Source of the DNA: Macropodus opercularis
Lineage: Eukaryota; Chordata; Actinopteri; Anabantiformes; Osphronemidae
Direction: 5' to 3'
Assembly (NCBI GenBank): GCA_030770545.1
Contig: CM061096.1
Location: 15,977,501-16,041,500, forward strand
DNA length: 64,000 bases
In this document: piece after piece, positions 47,957 through 58,229 of the stretch
Numbering within the stretch: position 1 is the first letter of the stretch
Layout of the letters: each line of letters begins with the position of its first letter
The notes under the pieces: model-generated
Databases searched by the model: none
Seen by the model: only the letters and a program-made list of their open reading frames with translations
Told to the model about the DNA's origin: nothing
Position numbers and translations under genes: made by a program

Positions 47957-48029
47957 CACCCCAGATGGGACTCGAACCCACAATCCCTGGCTTAGGAGGC
48001 CAGTGCCTTATCCATTAGGCCACTGGGGC
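47957..48029 (-). tRNA. tRNA-Arg (anticodon CCT)
   Basis: This is a 73-base cloverleaf on the minus strand. Acceptor stem GCCCCAG pairs with CTGGGGT, and the discriminator is G. The anticodon stem CTGGC/GCCAG encloses loop CTCCTAA with anticodon CCT, which reads AGG. Box A (TGGCCTAATGG) and box B (GGTTCGAGTCC) are intact, so RNA polymerase III should use it. There is no intron and no encoded CCA. A T4 terminator follows six bases after the 3' end (47948-47951). It sits about 250 bases upstream of the plbd1 start codon, on the same strand. Confidence 0.97.
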
Positions 48030-49163
48030 GCCGGCGACCACAGGCCCGTCAGGAGCCTATATATACAACCAGCTACCTTATGTGTTCTACAATAACTTGT
48101 ATACATTGGCCAGAATAGTATGTACAGAACTCTAATTATAATATTACAAGACGTAGCAATAATTATAAGATATGAGAATAAAGACTTTCAGATATGAAGT
48201 TATATAGAAGCTACACAGTATTATTAACTAGGCGAATATACAGCTTCAGTGAGTTCACAGACAGCTGAGTTGATATTAATGTTTATTTATGGAACAAACA
48301 ACAGTTTCTAATCCAAGGTTCATTTTGTGAATAAAGCTCCAGATCTGGTCCCCAGAAAAATACCTGTAACAATAAATAACATGTAATAAGTCAGGTGCTT
48401 GCACTGAGATTCCTTCAGTCCACATCTAAATGATCCACCAGTGATTCTGTTGATTGTGTGATGGGATGTGATGTGACGCTGTTCCCTCATGATACCAAGG
48501 TCCCAACACAAGAACACGATCCCTGACAGAAAGCAGTCACACAGGCAGATAATTAATTTGACTATAATAAGAATATTCACTATAATATAAGAACCGATGC
48601 TGGTCAATAAAACTATGAAATATAATTTGACAAGAATAAATAAAGTGGGAAGAACGACAACTTCTCCCTTTGTCCACATGTATAAATATATGAAATCAGT
48701 TTACACATCGTGGTGAAGCTGCTGCTGCTGGACTGTTAGTCAGTATATTCAGCGTCTAAGTGACCAGAACAAAAACTGCAAGTTGCTTTCTTTACCTTTT
48801 TACATAAATACTGCATCAGTTTAACAGCTGCATGCAAAGATGAGAACATTTACCACAGTTTACTTTTAGGTGGTTAAAAGCTGGCAAATGACTTCATTAA
48901 CGTAAAAGCAAAGGCACGTAGATCATATTCCACAAATAAACCTGCCTTCAGTCAGTTGTTCCTTTTTTTACACTCACTCGTATCAGTCACATCAAAAAGA
49001 GGAAGAGTTTCTTTAAAAGTTTAGAAATGAAACTGGGTCCCAGGATGAAAACAACAAACCAACAGATCAGATTCGGCATCATAGCAGCCACTTTCAGTAG
49101 CTTCACGGCCAGCATGGATGTGTATGCAGGTATGTCAGCCTGACAATAACAGAACGTCTGCTC
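48030..49163. other. tRNA-pick1 gap
   Basis: AT-rich, no exon recognised. Part is probably the pick1 3' UTR; AATAAA on the minus strand near 48292 is one possible end. Confidence 0.45.
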
Positions 49164-52100
49164 TCATTCGTCATCGATCAGTTTCTCGGCGCCGTTCTCC
49201 GCTTGTCTGCCGGCGCTGCTTCCTCCCTCTTCCTCCTCCTCATCATCTTCAGCGTAGGACAGCGACTGGCTGCTGTAGTTGATCATGGTGCGGGACAGGT
49301 CCACCTCGATGGGGAAGACGTCCGCCTCCTTCAGAACAGCGTAGCACTCGTCGTAGTAGCGGGACATGCCGGACACGAAGCGCTGCAGCTGGAACACGAT
49401 GTCCTGGACTGGAGACGGAGGGGAGAGGACGAAATAAATGATATAATAAAAAAAAAGCCTCTCATCAAACTGGAGGTGTGTTAGTAACAACGTACCGTGT
49501 TTCTGATCCAGCAGCTCTATCTTCTCCAGGACATCCTTCCTCATTTTGGCGAAGCGGGCGCGAGCTTCCTGTCGGCATCGCAGAACCAGGCGGTACTCAT
49601 AGTTCCCAGTGCTGACGCGGTACAGAGGCTCACCCATGGCCTGATGGGAGAATCACAGCATGCACACAGCCAGGGTCAGCTCTGAAGGACCCAGACCACC
49701 AAGGCCACAGGGAAATAAGGCAGGTCAATACAGACAGAGTCTCTTTGTTACGGTGAACCTATGTTGTCTTAATTGCAACAATGACAATATGATGATAAAA
49801 AACATAAACCAGAGTTATTTTTCTGGTGCTACACTGGAACTCTCTGCAGCTCGTTGCTATAACTCAAAGGCCTACTCACAATACTGCTGTACTCTTCGTC
49901 GTCCATTTCCTTCACCTTCAGGCAGTAAGACTGAAAGAAACAAGGACTTTATGCGTTATTCTACCGACCGAGAACAAAGCTGACTAACAGACTGAGGAGT
50001 CAGACCAGAAGCTGCGCCCTCACCAGATATTCAAACTTCACATCCAGGTACTTGCGGATGGTGAGTTTTGTGTCTGGTATGGCCTTGTGAAGGTACGTGT
50101 TCAGGTCGTGGAGCATCTGCACAACGAGATACGACTGGTTAGTGACATCGCAAAAAACACCTTCAGAAGATGATGACAAGATACGATCAGATGTGGAAAA
50201 AATACAAACATCAGGGACGTTTCTACTAACTAGAAGAAGTCCAGTTGCCATGACTCAACCTTCAGACATCAGGGACATTTGACTGACAGAGATCCACCGT
50301 GTTAAATGTGAACTCACAGGCTTGATGGTCTTCAGCAGCTGAATACCGTATTTCTCGATGCTGCGATGAGCATCTGCGAACTTCACGAAAGCCTCACTGG
50401 CTGCAGCCTGAGGCTCTCGAACCCCGATGACGGAGAAAACATCTCCAAACGCTGAGAGCACACAATATTCACATCACGATCAGACACTGAGTCAGAGAAA
50501 CGTTCACGTCTGTTGCCGGGTTCGTTTTGTTCGCTGCGTCTCACCTCTGTGAGTCTGAGAAAGCTCAAAAAAAGCTCGGAGAAGTCTCTTCGTGTGCTCC
50601 ATCAGCCCTGCAGGCGAGTAAAGAAGAGTAAAGAAATCACTTCATGCTACGTCACAGACGATGGCGAGCTGCAGGAAGAATCTCTACCTTTGTACAGTTC
50701 TGCAGTTTTCTCCAGTTCTTCCAGTCTTTTAACGAGTCCGTCTATAAAGGAAAACGAACCGTTTCAATCTGCAGCGTCCGTAGGTGTGAACTAATAAACT
50801 CGTGTTAGTGGCCATCTCACCGTTGCATAGTATCGCTCTGCTGAGTCCCAGAGCATCTGCTGTGCCTGAGCTCATGTTCTCCACCAGGCGATGTTTGACT
50901 TTCTTCAGCACTGCAACGTGAAACACAGTAATGATCAAGATGTGCAGAGCGGAACAATAGAATCCACAAGAATCCAAACACTGAATTAAACTACGGCTCG
51001 TGTTGTAGTGGAGGAGACAGAACCTATGTCCAGAGACTTCCCCTGCTTGGGGTCTGCCTGCAGTTTGTTGTAGTGAATCGTTGCTTCTCCCTGTGAAAAC
51101 ACAATCACCAGACTCACAATCGCACAACACAACAAAATAAGGGTTTATTTATGAAGTGTTATTTCAATTCACTTAAATATAAATGTGACACTATAAAATA
51201 AAGTCTTTTATCTTTTCATGGGTGGTTAAGTTAATAATGTGCAGACTTTTCCGTCTTTGAATTCCTATGCAGTGTTGCTGAATGTGGAGCTGAAACGTGT
51301 CTAAGCCTTTAATTCTCGCGCTGAACACCGTCTTTAATCCACTACACAGGAAGTCATGGAATTTTTGTGTGAACAATGGATGTCAAAAACAACACAGCCA
51401 CCCTGCGCTGGTGACGTTAGGTCAGACGCTACGAGCTTTTGTCCTGAGCCCTTTCTCTGAGCACAGGCCACTGTTCTCTGCAGTCTGATGCTGGGTTTGC
51501 ACCTAAAATCAGTGAAGTGTTGGACGTTTCACCCATAAATCAGCAGGACACAAGCATGTGAGTACTGTTTTATACATGACACGCTTATTATCGGTTTTTA
51601 AATGGTAATCATTGCTCATCAACAGTGTGGCTTAACCTTAAACCAAGATCAGCCACAAATTACCAGAAGGCTGAGTGAATGATCTATACAAGTCACAAAC
51701 TACTTCAATTAATAACTGTGCAATGAGGGTCAAAGCCCTCAGAAGAGCAAGTTGACCAGCAGTGGCTTACCTGAACAGCCTGAATCATCTTGGCCACCTC
51801 CACCTTAGTCTTTCCCTTCACCGGTTTTCCATTAACGCCTGTGATTTCATCACCTGCCGCCAGAGTCCCTTCCAGAGCCGCTGGGGTGTTATCGAAGACC
51901 TGCAGGACCACGGAGGCCACATTCAGAAGGTACCGGCGACACACTGCTGTAACAAAACCCACTGCTGTGCAAACGTCTGTACCTGGACGATGTAAAGGCA
52001 AGGACAGTACTGAGCCCCCCCACCGATGCTGATGCCAATGAGGTTTTGAGCATCTTTCTTCAGACACACGGTACCAGGCACCGTTGGAATCCCCCTGTTC

Positions 52101-52213
52101 AACAAAACATGATGCAGAGAGATTTTATATGTAATTAAACAGTAACGTCACAAAGAAAAACCAGTTACTCACAATTTGTCCTCCTCCAGCTCATAGTCCA
52201 TGTCTGTGAACAT
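49164..52213 (-). CDS. pick1: PICK1, PDZ and BAR domain protein (12 coding exons)
   Basis: PICK1 binds C-terminal tails of AMPA receptors, PKC-alpha and transporters through its PDZ domain, and curved membranes through its BAR domain, controlling receptor trafficking. Exons in transcript order: 52213-52173, 52094-51983, 51899-51771, 51090-51024, 50910-50821, 50741-50688, 50607-50545, 50451-50318, 50116-50024, 49930-49880, 49640-49496, 49408-49164. They join in phase to 407 residues (human 415). The PDZ domain (about 22-105) has the Lys27-Asp28 pair and the carboxylate loop LIGISIGGG. The linker KKVKHRLVENMSSGTADALGLSRA is typical. The BAR domain (about 145-360) includes AFGDVFSVIGVREPQAAASE and MRKDVLEKIELLDQKH. 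The C-terminus is strongly acidic (EDDEEEEE), as in mammals. An acceptor near 52237 shows that a 5' UTR exon lies upstream. Confidence 0.97.
51091..51770 (-). other. pick1 intron 3
   Basis: A 680-base GT-AG intron between the end of the PDZ core (KMIQAVQ) and GEATIHYNKL. No other feature was seen. Confidence 0.85.
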
Positions 52214-52705
52214 CGCAGGACAGGTATCCTCTGTCCCTAAAAAACCTGTAGACACGTGTGATGCTGCACATTATGCTACATATACAGTTAACAGATAACA
52301 CTGAGTATTTAGCCTGAAGCTGCAGCAGGTGGACAAACAGCTGGTAACAGCGGCAGATGCTAACTATCAGGGGTTAACCAGTTAAAGTAGGCTAGAGCCA
52401 CGTCACAGTCACAGTAAAGACGTCGATCTGTGAGGTAAGAACAACCTGTTACTGCATAAACTACAGCGGCTCATTTAGATCCGCTGATTAACGTTGAATA
52501 ATTAGCTTCGTGCTAATAGCTTAGCGTTGCAAATGCGACGCCTCTTCAAACTCGCTGCTCACAGATTACCTTTATTAGAGCTCGTCCCGGTTTGTCATGC
52601 GGGTGTTTTTAGCATAAGAAGTTAAATCTAGATTTGGTCGCTGCGTTTAATGGCACGTCTCTACATCTGTGGGTTTAATGACAGATCTGTTTACTTTATT
52701 TTGTC

Positions 52706-52728
52706 ACTTCCGTGAACAAAGCGGAAGT
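52706..52728. promoter_or_regulatory. inverted pair of ETS sites, probable pick1 promoter
   Basis: ACTTCCG and CGGAAGT face each other with nine bases between them, about 490 bases upstream of the pick1 start codon. Inverted GABP/ETS sites are typical of TATA-less promoters. Confidence 0.45.
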
Positions 52729-54413
52729 TGTCAAGAAACACAAAAGCCGCTGTCATTGTTTTTGATTAATTTTATTCTGTTTAAATACTCACGTTAGACG
52801 ATTGTAAGAAAACTGTATCGATGTTTATTTTACTTCAAATTAAACTCCCTTATTGTTTTTAATCATGCGTTATACTGTCGCCTTGTGGTCAAATTTGACA
52901 CCTGCTACTTCTTAAATTCGTCAAGCACCGTCAATAAAGCAGATATTACCATATCCGTTATGTACTTTCAAGTTCAAGTGGATCGTCAAATGAATGAATT
53001 AAAAGGCACCACATGTTTACCAAAAACACATTTAAATTACGGTAGATTGAGATAAAACGAACCGATCTATTCTAGACAACGTGATCCTGTTAAATTTTTC
53101 ATTGTTTGTCTGGATGGATTCTGCTTTTTTTTAACGGTCGGAGCCACCAACTAACTAGAAGACAAAAAGAAATTATTATGATTACATTAATTTGAGTCAA
53201 AAAAAAACTTTGAACAAACGAGAACGTATCTATTACCCCGTGGAAATACAATTATCATCGTGCATTTAGTTTATTTATGTTGTTGCTTCTTTTGCTTGTA
53301 TTTCTACATGGACGCATTTATTTGTGTTTTCTCTCATTTTTGTCCCTCCTACATTTAATTATCTTTAATTAAATAGGTTATCAATCGTGTGTTTGTCGCC
53401 CTCCTGTGGCCACAACGCGAAAACGTCGACCAATTAGAGTAGTAAAGTTGCCACTATTGCAGTCATGACGCACTTCCGCTTAGCGCGGAACCGTAGCTCT
53501 AACGGACCAGGTTCCGCAGATCTGACACAAATGTTGTGTTGTTCTGTGTGTAAAGACCAAACGTCACCAGCGCAGACACACAAAGAACAACACAATGAAA
53601 GACGCTGGGTCACGTGACGCTGGAGCCCTGGCGGTGCGGTGTAGCTGGTGACTGTTAGCTGCTCTCAGCTTGTAGCGCCAGGTCCAACTTTAGATTAACG
53701 AGCGGAACCAGAACTGCGTCGAGCTTCGGACCCATCACCTTCTAAAGGTTTGGCCCGAGTTAAACATGTCAGTTGTGTCAGATTCGGCACCTGGTCCTGG
53801 TCGGTTTGTTAGTGAAGCTATATTAACCCATTCAGTTCGACACAAATGTGTCATAGTAAGTTAATGTTATTTAAGCGACACCTCGGACAGAATTTAACAA
53901 AACTGACAAACATTTTGTAGCAACAATGACAAGATAAATCCAGATAAAGTCTGAGGTCAAGGGTCACGAGAAAATTGAGTCACTGCTGTTAGCTGGGTTG
54001 GCTAAGTTAGCGTCCTCGACCCAGTCAGCCTCATCATTGATGTAAGCGTTATTTTATAGTTAATCATATTATTTTATGGCCGCTAATGCTGCGTCTTTGT
54101 AAACACTTCAATTTTTCATGACGTTACATGATTATTTTCACGTGCTCTGTGGCAGTAGCTGTAATTCACCGATGTGACCACAGGGGGCAGCGACGAGTCG
54201 TCACTGAAAAGCTTTCGTTTCATTGAAGAAAACGTCCGTCTAGTAAATAAATGTGTGAACAAAGATCACTTAGAGCTAGTTACCCTCGACATGAAGACAC
54301 AGAGAAGTGTCTTTAAATGTCGTCATCCAGTTGATGAATATGAAGCAATAATGTAAACGTGTGTTAATCATTGTATTTCAAAGCTTTATTTAACTGTGTG
54401 TGTCCTGGGGCAG
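52729..54413. other. pick1-galectin divergent intergenic region
   Basis: No coding sequence recognised. It contains another ETS-like CACTTCCG near 53472, a palindromic E-box at 53609-53618, and probably the non-coding first exon of the galectin gene, whose acceptor ends near 54416. Confidence 0.45.
53609..53618. promoter_or_regulatory. CLEAR-type palindromic E-box
   Basis: GTCACGTGAC, a perfect ten-base palindrome, matches the site bound by TFEB/TFE3 and USF. It lies between the pick1 and galectin genes, about 870 bases before the galectin start codon. Confidence 0.4.
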
Positions 54414-54479
54414 AAACGTGACCCGAGCCCCACTGTCGTCATCCTCCACCTCCCGTTAGTCCCAGACCCGTAAACCAGC

Positions 54480-55282
54480 ATGAGCATGGTAAGTTCGGTT
54501 TGTTACTGCTCTGACGTCGCCGTAGCAGCAGGTTATAGATTTGTATCCTTTGATGTATTAGTTGAGTGAAATCAACCTGAAACCTTTTACCCCTTAATGC
54601 TTCTGTTGTCTTCACCTCTGACTGTGATTCTCAGGAACTTGAAGTGAAGAATGTGGAACTGAGAGCTGGAGACCAGCTGAAAGTGAAGGGAGTCATTCTG
54701 GATGATGCTGAGAGGTGAACTACCCAAACATGAGCCTCTTACCAAACAGATAAACATGGATCCATTCTGGTTTATTGCTGCAGGGGAAATTAAAGATGCT
54801 GTGAATATATGTGTAACATTCTTTAAACGCCTGGATGTTGGGATTACATTTATTATAAAAAAAACTCAGATTCCAGATCGACCTGGGCCGTGACACTGAA
54901 GACCTGGCGCTGCACTTTAACCCCCGTTTCCACGACGACAATGATGGAGCCGTCCTCGTGTGCAACTCGAAGTCTGCAGGCTGCTGGGGCGACGAGAAGC
55001 GGGAAGTGGAAAACCCTCTACAGAAAGGCTCAGAAGTCAAGGTGAGGGAAGTGACAGCTGAAACTTACTCTTTCTGGGGTTTATTTCTGGTATAGCTAAG
55101 AGGCCTATTTTAACTGAATACATTTTATATTTTAGCTTGCGCTGAAGATGAATGAAGACATGTTTGAAGTGGAGCTTCCTGGTGGACAGGAAATCCAATT
55201 TCCAAACCGCAGTGGCCTGAACGTCATCAGCTACATCAGGATCAAGGGAGACTTCAAGCTGACGTCTTTCAAGATCTGCTAA
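54480..55282 (+). CDS. lgals2: prototype galectin, galectin-2-like (4 exons)
   Basis: Small beta-galactoside-binding lectin without a signal peptide, as expected for galectins exported by a non-classical route. Exons 54480-54488, 54635-54714, 54870-55041 and 55136-55282 join in phase to 135 residues (human galectin-1 135, galectin-2 132). The first coding exon encodes only Met-Ser-Met, the usual galectin arrangement. The sugar-binding residues are all present: His45, Asn47 and Arg49 in HFNPRF, Val60 and Asn62 in VCNS, and Trp69, Glu72 and Arg74 in WGDEKRE. The start MELEVKNVELRAG is closer to galectin-2 than to galectin-1, and cdc42ep1 nearby fits LGALS2 on human 22q13. The exact paralogue name is less sure than the family. 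A poly(A) signal is at 55392-55397. Confidence 0.93.
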
Positions 55283-55391
55283 GTTACAGCTGCTCTGACA
55301 CCTGCGTGCTGCGTTTACCATCAGTTCACTTACTGTCAAACACTGATCACTAAATTGTCCTGCACAACAATATGAAATTTCAGTAGAAGTA

Positions 55392-55397
55392 AATAAA
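55392..55397 (+). terminator. galectin gene poly(A) signal
   Basis: AATAAA, 110 bases after the stop codon. Confidence 0.7.
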
Positions 55398-55399
55398 CT

Positions 55400-56020
55400 T
55401 GTTCTTCTGTCTTTGGAAGGTTGATTTATTTTCAAATTAAAGGTTAATTCCACCAATTCTACATGTGGAGTTTGATATTTGTCATGTTCTGCAGCTCTGT
55501 AGAGTCTGTAAAAATATCGCTGGTGGTGTCTCAGTGACTTTGCTGTGTAAGGTGCTGAAATAACAGGACATTGATGGATCTTCTGGTGTCAGTGAATTCG
55601 AAGAGTTCTGAAATACAGGAAATTGTGCATTTAAATTCTTTCTTTCAAGCTTTGACTAATTTCACATTGGGTGTAAATCGTGAAACCAGTGCTTAGGCCT
55701 AACTCTGACCTGTCTGTTTCAGCCTCAGATGTTTGTGTTCTCCTCCCTCTCCTTCAGAGGGTCTCTACAGCTACTCTAAACTACTTTCTTTGTCTGTTTA
55801 CTTTTCCATCTCTTGGTTTCCAGGAATATATATGGATATTCCAGCAAACATAACAAAATGAATGCATCTGATATACGTTTTATTGTTTTTTTAGGTGCAT
55901 GTGTTCAGAGGAATTACACAAAAACACATACATGTGGCAAAAATACACTGATAAACAGAGACGAGAGTTCAGGGGTCGTGTGAAGTCTGTGATCTGCAGG
56001 TTCTTCAGACTAACCTCACG
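55400..56020. other. gap between galectin gene and GVIN1-like relic
   Basis: No coding sequence or repeat structure that I can support in this stretch. Confidence 0.5.
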
Positions 56021-56895
56021 TTAGTTCACTTCACCACTGAACCAACATTTCAGCATTGTTTCCATTTTTACAAAGCACGTTGTCAAATCTTTGTTGATTT
56101 CTTCATATGTTTCACTTATTTCTCTATAAATATCACTGGACTCAACTTTGTCCATTTCTCCATTTCAGTTCTGGTGTGAAGCTGGTTTTCGATGGTCAGC
56201 ATGTTGCTCCTCAGGGTCCAGGTCCAGTTCCCGTACTGCTCCTCAACTTTTCTGTACACTGAGATTTCCAGTGTGTTTTTGAAGCTGAAAACAAAGCTTT
56301 CGTTCATCAGCGCGTTCCACAGGTCCTGGACTTTACCTTTGAACTGTGACAGAGTGACCCCAGCAGACGCAGAAGCTTTAGAGAGGATGAGCTCCTTCAG
56401 CTCCTGGACGCTCTCACTGTAACCTGGGTTTGGAGGAGCCATCGGTGGACTTCCCTCCCACAGCTGAGCAAAGTATTTCACATCTCTCTGAACATCAAAT
56501 TCAATGACGTCACTGAAACTCTCTGCGTCACTATCCTCCTCTTTGGCTGCTAGTTGAACCATCTGGTCCAGTTTCTCCTGCAGGCGTCTCTTTCCGTCCA
56601 TGTTTTTCTCTGCAGCTGTGATGTCTGTAACATTCTGGTGAACAAACACACAACTTGGAGAAAGTCTGACTTTCTTCATCCTCACAAAAGCCTGAACAAC
56701 AACATTATTTGAAAATGAAAATTATTTTGTAACTGACCTTCTAGTTGTGACCAGTAGGGAACTAGATCATTTTTGCTGATCTTTATCAAAACCTCCGGTT
56801 TAAACGCGTTTATGTCCTCTGAGGTCGTCAGGGTCCTGTAGATAGAATCTGAAGCGCTTGAAGTCATCATCTGACAACTCGTCCAAAATGTTCAT
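56021..56895 (-). pseudogene. GVIN1-like (interferon-induced very large GTPase) relic
   Basis: The frame at 56685-56116 encodes a fragment characteristic of the fish GVIN1/VLIG family: HQNVTDITAAEKNMDGKRR, QLWEGSPPMAPPNPGYSE and LWNALMNESFVFSFKNTLE. These belong to the middle of a protein that is normally well over 1,500 residues and encoded mostly in one exon. Here only about 220 codons remain. Near 56150-56180 the frame shifts by one base: the family-like continuation (SSDIYREISETYEEINKDL) is in another frame and ends at a TAA at 56021. Upstream, at 56895, a short frame starts MNILDELSDDDFKRFRFYLQ, like the N-terminal death-fold (pyrin-like) module of fish immune proteins, but stops after 31 codons at 56800. 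Two frame breaks and missing GTPase motifs indicate a dead copy. Confidence 0.75.
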
Positions 56896-58229
56896 CCTGA
56901 ATCATTGGAAATATCAGAGAACAACTGACAGCTCACTCACAACTTTATTCTGTTTACTTTACAAATGGAAACACAACAGGTTTCTGCAAATGGCATATTC
57001 ACAGTTTTGAGAACGAACTCATTTCTCTTTCACGTTTGTATGACTCTTGTGATAAGAAGAGTCTCTATTCAGTCCTTTGACCTTGGACGTTGTGTTTTTA
57101 TGGTTATAGTTTGAGTTTTGCCGTAGAAGGTACGAAAGTATTTTTCCGTAAAATGACATTTATTTGCCTTTAAACCCCTTTTTGGCACAGATCACTTACC
57201 TCTAGAGGATCAATACCAGATATTAATGTGACTCTGTGTCGTCTCTATCATTCAAGAGAAACCTAAAAAAATATTGCTTGTTTGTCAGACATGAAACATC
57301 CAATATTACATATAATTATTAACTACACAGTTAAAACCTGCAAAATATTTATATATTTATTATTAAATGTAAAAACTTGTGTCACCACTTCGCTAATTTA
57401 AGCTAATTCTGCATATAAATGCCCAGCAGTTCAATCCACAGACACAAAGTGAAAGTAGCTTCTAGCACTAATCGATAATTCCCTCGAGGTTGTAATATAA
57501 TAAAAGCTGTATTATAATTCTCATCCTAATCCACATGAAATCACAGAAGTCACACAAACATTCTGACGTTTGCCAGAGGTTTAGATCAAAGCATGAGCAA
57601 AGCTTCCCGTCCACTGACTCTGAGCAGCCGTTTGTACACACTTACCTTTAGTACGAGTCTTCATGACACTGCCTGGTCTCTACAAACAGCCTGTTAGTGT
57701 TTAGGCCTCTGAATAACCACACACACACCATCTTAAGACACAGTGATTGGACAGGTCACTTCAAAGTCTTTTATCTGTATCCACCATAAACCACAGTCCC
57801 TCCCCTGAGGACAGGCTACAATGTAAGCGATGAAAGGCTTCACTAGATACGCTCCAAACCAGACCACAAATTAATATTGTACCGAACAAGCACAGTCTGT
57901 TTGTGACATGTCTGTAGGAGATGAGCAGAAATAAACATACAGGCTGAGTGAACAACTTGATTATTGGGATTATTAGTTGATGTTTACATGGGTTTATTCG
58001 TGTAGGTCAAAGTTGAAGATCATGGTCATGCAGTGAACATTAACATTCAGTCTGAATCCATCTCCTCAACATCGTCCTTATTAACGGTCTTCTCAGTTGA
58101 AGGTGTCCAAGTCTTTAATACACAGGTTTTAGAGTCTGCGTGAAACAGTAAACTGGTCCAGAGCAGCCTTCAGACCCACCTCCAGCTCAAACCGCCACCG
58201 TGTGGATGACGGCAGGTCCCGCTCTCGTT
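56896..58229. other. gap between GVIN1-like relic and cdc42ep1
   Basis: AT-rich, no exon recognised. Its right part is probably the cdc42ep1 3' UTR, ending at the minus-strand AATAAA at 57993-57998. Confidence 0.45.
57993..57998 (-). terminator. cdc42ep1 poly(A) signal
   Basis: AATAAA on the minus strand, 232 bases after the cdc42ep1 stop codon. Confidence 0.5.

Noticed and set aside
47826..48095. Open frames across the tRNA region on the plus strand
   Set aside because: They are produced by the antisense of the tRNA-Arg gene and GC-rich flank, not by a protein gene.
52729..54413. Possible extra gene between pick1 and the galectin gene
   Set aside because: CpG-containing promoter-like DNA is present, but no exon with recognisable coding content was found; the signals fit the two divergent genes.
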